From: Cytophagales bacterium
Lineage (GTDB): Bacteria; Bacteroidota; Bacteroidia; Cytophagales; Cyclobacteriaceae
Reading direction: 5' to 3'
DNA length: 6,123 nucleotides
Assembly: GCA_003537495.1 (NCBI GenBank)
Contig: DPSB01000409.1
Coordinates: forward strand, 1 to 6,123
Each line of letters begins with the position of its first letter. Positions within the stretch are counted from its first letter, which is position 1. Positions 1-4,965 of the stretch are shown here, one piece after another. A program made the translations under genes and the position numbers. The notes below the pieces were generated by a model. That model ran no database searches and was not told the DNA's origin. It saw only the letters and a program-made list of their open reading frames with translations.

Positions 1-695
1 CCATTAAGATTAATAAAGTAAACGATGCGCCTGTATTAACTAATATTGAAACCACATCAATATTATACAGCTTGGGCGATCCAGCCGTACAAATCACAAA
101 CGCAATTGTAATTAACGATGTGGATGATAATTTTTTATTCTCCGCGCGTGTAAACATTTCTGAGAACTTTACCCGAGGCGATGTACTTGCTGTTGAAACA
201 GGAATTAGCCAACTCATTACCGTTGCCTATAATGCAGAAACCGGTGTATTGGATCTATCCGGTAAGGATACCCGTGCCAACTACCAGACGGCACTAACAA
301 AAGTTTCCTTTAGAAGTCCGGTATCAGGCGAGGCCGAAATTTCAGATAAGCGAATTGTCTTCACGGTAAAAGATAGTGTGGATGTGAGTAATGCGATGAG
401 TCGTATTGTAAGTATAACAGAAATTTTTCCTGAAGTCAGTATTGTTGATGCCTTTACACCAAATGATGATGGGGTAAATGATGTATGGGATTTTTTAAAT
501 CTGGATTTCTATTCGCAGGTAGAACTTGCAATTTTTGATCGGAACGGTACCCGTGTCTTTGAATGTAAAACCAATGATTGTACCTGGGATGGAAAGATGA
601 ATGGTAAGGAACTTCCACCTGGGCCCTATTTCTATACCCTGTATCTAAATGGGGGCAAGCGTAAATATCAAGGCATTGTAACGATACTGCGATGA
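1..695 (+). CDS. C-terminal part of a large secreted protein with cadherin/VCBS-like repeat and T9SS type B (CHU_C) sorting domain; 5' end missing
   Basis: The frame is open from the left edge (first full codon at base 3), so this is the last 230 residues of a longer protein; the TTG at 72 is not a real start. Residues 6-10 read VNDAP, the usual linker between cadherin/VCBS-like repeats. About residues 31-140 form one degenerate repeat of the Bacteroidota type, with a GDVLAVE stretch, an AETGVLDLSG strand, an NYQTALTKVSF segment and an IVFTVKDSVDVSN segment. Residues about 145-230 are a CHU_C domain: AFTPNDDGVNDVW at 150-162, then FDRNGTRVF, TWDG, a GPYFYTLYLNG turn and a final YQGIVTILR strand. 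In this family the domain directs export through the outer-membrane T9SS and attachment at or release from the surface. Two cysteines (FECKTNDC) could form a local disulfide. The next gene starts within the stop codon (ATGA), so the two are probably translationally coupled. The passenger function cannot be judged from this end; adhesin is an inference. Confidence 0.9.
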   Translation, partial: IKINKVNDAPVLTNIETTSILYSLGDPAVQITNAIVINDVDDNFLFSARVNISENFTRGDVLAVETGISQLITVAYNAETGVLDLSGKDTRANYQTALTKVSFRSPVSGEAEISDKRIVFTVKDSVDVSNAMSRIVSITEIFPEVSIVDAFTPNDDGVNDVWDFLNLDFYSQVELAIFDRNGTRVFECKTNDCTWDGKMNGKELPPGPYFYTLYLNGGKRKYQGIVTILR

Positions 696-1702
696 AGAGA
701 ATGAAACGAATTTATTGCACGATAGCAATTATACTTGCCGGTTATTGGGCTTTTGCTCAGGAGAATGATTTTACTCAATATTATCTCAATTTACCGGCTA
801 TCAATTCTGGCTTTACCGGAATGAACGAATACATGGATTTGAGAAGTGGCATTCGCGAAGGTTGGAACAATTTTGGGATTAAGAACAACAATGGTTATTT
901 CAGTGCTTATACGGCTCTGGGCAGTGCAAATCGTTCGGGTCGCAAGAACAACTCGTTGCGGATTTCAAATCCGGGATTGTTTGATGAAATTCAAACTGAT
1001 AAAAAATTCAGAAGGAGAATGGGGTTGGGTGGTATGGTTTCGCAGCGAACAGTAGGACCATATAAATCAGTTACAGAATCTATAAACTTTGCTTACCATT
1101 TACCTGTATCAAGCAAACTAAGCGTATCGCTTGGTACAAAAGTTGGTCACATGAATCAACGAATTGACTTTACTGGGTTAACCGTGCGCGATGATGTAAA
1201 CGATGTATTTTACAATAGCTTGATTGCAGCCAATCAGGGAACACAAAATACGGTAACTATTGATTTTGGTGCTTTGCTTTATTCTAACCGTTTTTACTTT
1301 GGTGTTTCTACCAATAACCTGGTAGCTGAAAGATTGAACGGTGAGTTTTTATTCGACTTGAATGATGGTATGCGTTACAGAATTCAGACTGGTGCCTTTT
1401 TTCCGATTAGTTCTGAATTGTCATTATCGCCTGCGGTAACAGCCATTTATGCTGATGGTTATGATTTGCAATGGTCGGCCACTATGCGTATGCGTTACAA
1501 AGACCTTCTGTTTGTAGGTGCTGGCCTGGAACCTGATTCTAAAATGTCCTTGTTGTTAGGCTTATCTACTACGTATTTATCTATCGGTTATTCTTATGAT
1601 GTTTATACGTCCTCGCTTAATAATTTTAATGCCAACACGCATGAGATTGTACTGGGCCTTACGTTGTTTAATAAGTATAAATTAAAACCTAGTTTTTGGT
1701 AA
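692..1702 (+). CDS. PorP/SprF family type IX secretion-associated outer-membrane protein
   Basis: A 336-residue protein with a type I signal peptide: basic MKRMKR, a hydrophobic core to about residue 19, and likely cleavage after AFA (residue 22), leaving Gln as the mature N-terminus. The mature start, QENDFTQYYLNLPAINSGFTGM, fits the PorP/SprF opening in which a secreted protein begins with a QYY motif followed by Asn/Pro and F-G residues. The rest alternates short amphipathic strands, as in an outer-membrane barrel, and ends with THEIVLGLTLF and an aromatic C-terminus (FW). Length is normal for the family. In gliding and T9SS systems SprF-like proteins act with one neighbouring SprB-like giant protein. 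The 4-base overlap with the upstream CHU_C gene suggests this is that protein's dedicated partner. ATG at 692 was chosen for the overlap; an in-frame ATG at 701 would remove three residues and still leave a signal peptide. Family is secure; the partner role is inferred from position. Confidence 0.9.
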   Translation: MKRMKRIYCTIAIILAGYWAFAQENDFTQYYLNLPAINSGFTGMNEYMDLRSGIREGWNNFGIKNNNGYFSAYTALGSANRSGRKNNSLRISNPGLFDEIQTDKKFRRRMGLGGMVSQRTVGPYKSVTESINFAYHLPVSSKLSVSLGTKVGHMNQRIDFTGLTVRDDVNDVFYNSLIAANQGTQNTVTIDFGALLYSNRFYFGVSTNNLVAERLNGEFLFDLNDGMRYRIQTGAFFPISSELSLSPAVTAIYADGYDLQWSATMRMRYKDLLFVGAGLEPDSKMSLLLGLSTTYLSIGYSYDVYTSSLNNFNANTHEIVLGLTLFNKYKLKPSFW

Positions 1703-1703
1703 C

Positions 1704-2927
1704 ATGCGCAAGATCATCTTGGGAATAGTATTAGGTTGTAGCGGATTGGCGCAAGCACAGGAATTGGTTTTTAATACTCCGATTCAGTTAAGCAGCGTAA
1801 TCAATTCAAGTGATGAAGAATTAGCGCCTTTGCTTTCGCCTGATGGAAACACGCTTTACTTTATTCGGGCATTTCATGATGCCAATACAGGGGGTAAGTT
1901 TGCGGGTACTGATATTTGGATGAGTAAGAAGGATGAGCAAGGCCAATGGATGCAAGCTTCGCGGATGGATAACGTTTGGAACAACAAACGCTCTAACGCT
2001 GTGGTGGGCATCAATGCCGAGCAGAACGTGGTGTATTTATTAAATGGTTACAACAACAAAAGTGGTGTTGCCTTTTCAAAACTTATAAACGGGCAGTGGG
2101 GTCAACCTGAGTTCATTTCTATCCCAGGGATAAACCGTGATGATTTTGTTGGCTTCTATGTAAACCCGCAGTTTGATGTGATCCTGGTTTCGATGAAGGG
2201 TAAAGATACACTTGGCGAAGAAGATTTGTACATCAGCTTGAAAGATTCGGCTGGCAATTGGACCGAGCCCCGAAATCTTGGGCCTACAATCAACACGAAA
2301 GGATTTGAGATTTCTCCGTTTCTTTCAATAGATAAGTCAAAGCTTTTCTTTACAAGTAACGGCCATGGTGGTTTTGGCGATGGTGATGTATTGGTGAGTG
2401 AGCGATTATATGGCACATGGGATATTTGGTCGGTACCAAAAAATCTGGGTAATACGATTAATACAAAAGGGTTTGATTCTTATTTCTCCATTTATGGAGA
2501 TACAATAGCTTACTATGCACGAGGTAATGAGGAGAAAAGCAATATTTTTAAAGTGGACGTGTCTTACTCTATTAACGTATTACCGGCTGGATCACAATTT
2601 CTTACCGTAGAGGAGCTTAACGAGATTTATCCGAAGCGCTTATCCATGCGTTTGGATTTCAGTAAAGGTAACTCAACACTTTCAAGTGATCAGAACGAGA
2701 TTATTTGGTTTATAACGAATCGGATCCTTGCTAAAAAGGACATTAAAATTCTTTTATGGGTTAGGGAAGAAGAAGATAATATAGTTACCATAGCACGAAC
2801 TGCAGAAATTATCCGAAGTATGCGTTTGGTTGGGTTGGATGATACAAAAGTATCTATCTCTTCACATCGCATTAAACCTGAACTAAGTAAACAAGGTGGG
2901 GTAATTGAGATTCTACTTTTTAAGTAG
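1704..2927 (+). CDS. Secreted PD40 beta-propeller protein with degenerate OmpA-like C-terminal region
   Basis: A 407-residue exported protein. The N-terminus has a hydrophobic core (residues 4-15) and probable signal peptidase I cleavage after AQA (residue 18). Cys12 after VLG gives a weak lipobox alternative. Residues about 35-285 contain PD40/WD40-like blades: EELAPLLSPDGNTLYF (38-53), a divergent blade around 105-165, GFEISPFLSIDKSKLFFTSN (200-219) and GFDSYFSIYGDTIAYYA (256-272). The last two are each preceded by an N-T-I-N-T-K motif. Residues about 310-407 follow an OmpA-like pattern: LDFSKGNSTLSSDQNEI, a KKDIKILLWV strand, a TIARTAEIIRSMRLVGL helix and a final strand. The usual GHTD signature is absent, so peptidoglycan binding is doubtful. 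The gene starts 1 base after the porP-like stop. PorE and other OmpA/PD40 proteins of T9SS loci have similar propeller plus OmpA designs, usually longer and with TPR repeats. A role in anchoring or stabilising the neighbouring outer-membrane complex is inferred. Confidence 0.82.
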   Translation: MRKIILGIVLGCSGLAQAQELVFNTPIQLSSVINSSDEELAPLLSPDGNTLYFIRAFHDANTGGKFAGTDIWMSKKDEQGQWMQASRMDNVWNNKRSNAVVGINAEQNVVYLLNGYNNKSGVAFSKLINGQWGQPEFISIPGINRDDFVGFYVNPQFDVILVSMKGKDTLGEEDLYISLKDSAGNWTEPRNLGPTINTKGFEISPFLSIDKSKLFFTSNGHGGFGDGDVLVSERLYGTWDIWSVPKNLGNTINTKGFDSYFSIYGDTIAYYARGNEEKSNIFKVDVSYSINVLPAGSQFLTVEELNEIYPKRLSMRLDFSKGNSTLSSDQNEIIWFITNRILAKKDIKILLWVREEEDNIVTIARTAEIIRSMRLVGLDDTKVSISSHRIKPELSKQGGVIEILLFK

Positions 2928-2928
2928 A
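2912..2928. terminator. Perfect inverted repeat across the convergent stop codons; possible weak bidirectional terminator
   Basis: TCTACTT (2912-2918), a TTT loop (2919-2921) and AAGTAGA (2922-2928) form a perfect 7-bp stem. It contains the TAG stop of the + gene (2925-2927) and the TAA stop of the - gene (2922-2920). The stem is AT-rich and neither side has a T-run after it, so it is not a standard intrinsic terminator. It is the only candidate structure where the two operons meet. Confidence 0.3.
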
Positions 2929-3516
2929 TTGAAAAGGCTTGTAATTTTTGTGATTGGCTAGTTCAAGCATTTCCCAATCACCGCGTGAGTCTCCATAAGC
3001 AATAATTGCTTTGAATTCGAGTAAGTTAAACTTCTCTTTAATTCTTCTTACTTTCTCAAGTCCGTAACAATTATTACCAGAATAGTTACCGGTAATTTTA
3101 TTTTCCTTCGCTTCTAACCTCGTTGCTATACAAATTAAGCCCATACTATCGCACCAGGGTTTAACCCAATTTTCGGGTGATGCTGATACGACCACCACGG
3201 TTTCTTGATTGGATAAATGTTGCTTAATACGTTTCAAGGCTCCTGCCCGAATGATTTTTGGAATATGTTGAGTGGCGAAGTTGTTACATTTGGCATTAAA
3301 TACAATTAAAGGTTGCTTTCCAAAAAAGTAACGCAGTAAAATTTGCTTAGCCAAATGGTTAGGTATAGCCCTAACAGCAAAAAGTGCCAGTATGGGCGAT
3401 AGAATGATAAAACCCAAACAGACTTTTGCCCAACCATGGTAGAAGAACAGAAAATCTTTTAACGAATCTCTATTGGTAATAGTGCCGTCAAAATCGAAAA
3501 GGACTAGATGGTTCAC
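2920..3516 (-). CDS. HAD superfamily subfamily IB phosphatase, putative polyprenyl-phosphoribose 5-phosphatase
   Basis: A 198-residue HAD phosphatase with all four motifs. Motif I is DFDGT (residues 8-12; D8 the expected nucleophile, D10 the acid/base). Motif II is in VVVVSAS (S111 or S113). Motif III is K155 in GLEKVRRI. Motif IV is YGDSRGDWEML (D176, D180 for Mg2+). A hydrophobic cap segment at about 29-51, with a Pro in the middle, could touch or enter the membrane. The start is GTG at 3516, one base after the stop of the UbiA gene; it places motif I at the usual distance from the N-terminus. The best inference from context is that it removes the 5-phosphate from a polyprenyl-phosphoribose made by the adjacent prenyltransferase; the two functions occur together or fused in other bacteria. 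The fold and catalytic class are well supported. The substrate is not shown by the sequence; a general phosphoserine-type phosphatase cannot be excluded. The 3' end overlaps the convergent PD40 gene by 8 bases. Confidence 0.88.
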   Translation of the reverse strand: MNHLVLFDFDGTITNRDSLKDFLFFYHGWAKVCLGFIILSPILALFAVRAIPNHLAKQILLRYFFGKQPLIVFNAKCNNFATQHIPKIIRAGALKRIKQHLSNQETVVVVSASPENWVKPWCDSMGLICIATRLEAKENKITGNYSGNNCYGLEKVRRIKEKFNLLEFKAIIAYGDSRGDWEMLELANHKNYKPFQST

Positions 3517-3517
3517 C

Positions 3518-4384
3518 TTAGTTATAGATGATAAGATAGAATGAAATTATCCAGAGAATTATGGTGGTGAGTATAAATTTGTCTTTCACCAAAATGCTGG
3601 TTGGCGATCCGCTATTCATTTCAACTATTGTTATTTGCAGGTATCGCATAATTCCGGCAATAACAAATGGGGTAGTGGCAAAGAGATAGGGACTATTAAA
3701 CCGATCAACCACCTCAGGCGAAACGGTATACATGATATACGATACGACAATAACGGCTGCGAAGATGGTAAGGCATGCGTTAACAAATTCCAGATTATAA
3801 CTGGATGAAGTTTTTCGAATAACAGCCTGCGATTTTACCTGAAGCACTATATCGTCACGCCTTTTTGCTAACACCAGAAAGAGTGAAAGCAAAAGTATCA
3901 TAATGGCAAGCCAATGCGACACCTCAACGCCAGCTAAAATTCCACCACTATAGATACGTATCAAAAAACCGAGCGAAACAATAAACAAGTCTACGATGGA
4001 GATATTTTTAAGTCCGAGCGAGTAAGCAACATTTAAGACCAGGTAGACACAAATCAGGTAAAAAAATATTGGATTGAGCCAGTATGAGAGTGATAAACCA
4101 ACCAGTATAAAAGTAAAAAGCAGTAGGATTGCTTTTGATTTACTCACAGTTCCTGAAGCCAACGGTCTATCTCTTTTTAAAGGATGGATGCGATCAACTT
4201 CAATGTCTTTAAGATCATTTATAATGTAAACGGCTGAAGCAATCAGGCAGAATGAGACTACACCAAGCCCCAAAAGCTCAAGGCGTTCAATTTGAAAGAG
4301 ACTTCCTGCAAAGAAAACCGGGATCAGTAAAAAAAGATTCTTAATCCAATGTTTAGGCCGTATCAATTTTATAATAGGCCGCAT
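3518..4384 (-). CDS. UbiA superfamily prenyltransferase, decaprenyl-phosphate phosphoribosyltransferase-like
   Basis: A 288-residue integral membrane protein with about eight or nine hydrophobic segments. The start carries RPKHWIKN (residues 9-16), typical of the decaprenyl-phosphate phosphoribosyltransferase (DPPR synthase) branch of UbiA. The first Asp-rich motif is NDLKDIEVD (56-64), followed by RIHPLKRDRPLASG (65-78), again close to the DPPR synthase pattern. Further matches are YSLGLKN (121-127), VD (131-132), GFLIR (139-143) and KRRDD (174-178). Enzymes of this branch move phosphoribose from PRPP to a polyprenyl phosphate at the inner membrane, the first committed step towards lipid-linked ribo- or arabinofuranose. 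ATG at 4384 gives the expected short N-terminus; it lies 6 bases after the SxtJ stop with no clear Shine-Dalgarno sequence. The HAD gene follows after 1 base, which supports a shared pathway. No DprE1/DprE2-type epimerase pair is in view, so whether the sugar stays ribose or becomes arabinose is open. Menaquinone or heme prenyltransferases fit the motifs less well. Confidence 0.88.
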   Translation of the reverse strand: MRPIIKLIRPKHWIKNLFLLIPVFFAGSLFQIERLELLGLGVVSFCLIASAVYIINDLKDIEVDRIHPLKRDRPLASGTVSKSKAILLLFTFILVGLSLSYWLNPIFFYLICVYLVLNVAYSLGLKNISIVDLFIVSLGFLIRIYSGGILAGVEVSHWLAIMILLLSLFLVLAKRRDDIVLQVKSQAVIRKTSSSYNLEFVNACLTIFAAVIVVSYIMYTVSPEVVDRFNSPYLFATTPFVIAGIMRYLQITIVEMNSGSPTSILVKDKFILTTIILWIISFYLIIYN

Positions 4385-4390
4385 AATGGA

Positions 4391-4774
4391 TTACCAGATA
4401 TTTTCTAAGTCTCCTTTGGTGTATAGATGATTACGATCTGTAAATAAACTTTTCAGCTCGCGACCTTTTAGTTTCAGCGGATCTTTTGTGAATAATCGAG
4501 ATATAATGGCAATGGGTAAAAGAAATAAGAAAAAGATAGCACCCAACAGTATTTTCGAGTTGATCCATCCAAGTATGTGCGCAAGTTTCAACCAAACCCA
4601 CTCAATTCCTTTTGCGGCAATAGGAATAAACACTGATATTAAACCAATACCCACAGCAACCTTTGCAAGAATAGTTGAGGCGTTAGTATATTCTTTTACG
4701 AATAAAACCCAGGCTATTACCAGAAATCCGGTAACGATTACCAGGATACTTTTATATCTATCTTGATTTTGCAC
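4391..4774 (-). CDS. SxtJ family membrane protein
   Basis: A 127-residue protein with three likely membrane segments (about 9-26, 34-52 and 74-94) and a polar C-terminal tail. The diagnostic stretch is WLKLAHILGWINSKILLG (61-78) followed by FFLFLLPIAIISRLFTKDPL (81-100); the Trp, HxLGW, N and LxxxDPL positions match the SxtJ family by memory. The family is named after an uncharacterised gene of saxitoxin clusters. It usually sits beside a carbamoyltransferase and DUF5989, as here. The start is GTG at 4774. It is in the same frame as the upstream DUF5989 stop, three codons after it, so no longer version is possible without reading through that stop. Its function is unknown; forming a membrane platform for the carbamoyltransferase is an inference from constant gene neighbourhood. 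Confidence 0.87.
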   Translation of the reverse strand: MQNQDRYKSILVIVTGFLVIAWVLFVKEYTNASTILAKVAVGIGLISVFIPIAAKGIEWVWLKLAHILGWINSKILLGAIFFLFLLPIAIISRLFTKDPLKLKGRELKSLFTDRNHLYTKGDLENIW

Positions 4775-4783
4775 AGTATAAGT

Positions 4784-4933
4784 TTAGAAAAGAGTATAAA
4801 TGAACGGAGCAACTGCTGAGCCGCCACCTATTACCAACAAGATACCAATGAATATCAGCAGCAAAATTACAGGGGTTAACCACCACTTTTTGCGGGCTGA
4901 CATAAACTTCAGGATGTCCTTAAGAAATTCCAT
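4784..4933 (-). CDS. DUF5989 (SxtK-like) small membrane protein, 49 residues
   Basis: A 49-residue protein starting MEFLKDILKFMSARKKWW, then one membrane helix (about 19-36), and ending GSAVAPFIYTLF. Both ends are characteristic of DUF5989: a charged amphipathic MEFLKD start with a KKWW boundary, and a GSAVAPFIYT tail. ATG at 4933 is preferred to the upstream TTG at 4993, which would add 20 residues and overlap the carbamoyltransferase, because the family begins at MEF. The gene lies 32 bases after the carbamoyltransferase and 9 bases before the SxtJ gene. Such small genes are often missed or started too early by gene callers. The biochemical role is unknown; constant company with carbamoyltransferase and SxtJ suggests one complex. 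Confidence 0.88.
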   Translation of the reverse strand: MEFLKDILKFMSARKKWWLTPVILLLIFIGILLVIGGGSAVAPFIYTLF

Positions 4934-4955
4934 GCTATCTATAGTTTCGAGGCTA

Positions 4956-4963
4956 CAAAGATA
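4956..4963 (-). promoter_or_regulatory. Possible Bacteroidota -7 element ahead of the DUF5989 gene
   Basis: On the minus strand TATCTTTG matches the Bacteroidota -7 consensus TAnnTTTG exactly. It lies 22 bases before the DUF5989 ATG, mostly within the short gap after the carbamoyltransferase stop. I see no convincing TTTG/TTG -33 element at the usual spacing of about 19-21 bases, so an internal promoter is only a possibility and chance occurrence is likely. Confidence 0.22.
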
Positions 4964-4965
4964 CT

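Noticed and set aside
72..695. TTG at 72 as the start of the CHU_C protein
   Set aside because: The same frame is open to base 3 and reads VNDAP-type repeat linker before 72, so the gene simply enters from outside the window.
846..1055. 69-residue + strand open frame inside the PorP/SprF gene
   Set aside because: Out-of-frame shadow within a secure family member.
2156..2416. 86-residue - strand open frame inside the PD40 gene
   Set aside because: Antisense shadow of propeller coding sequence with no protein family features. The open frames at 2690-2872 (-) and 5479-5682 (+) were rejected for the same reason.
2280..2480. Near-repeat DNA encoding N-T-I-N-T-K-G-F twice, considered as a DNA repeat element
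   Set aside because: The similarity is at protein level, the synonymous positions differ, and it is explained by successive PD40 propeller blades.
4488..4766. 92-residue + strand open frame opposite the SxtJ gene
   Set aside because: Antisense shadow of a well-recognised gene; no recognisable domain and no independent start signal.
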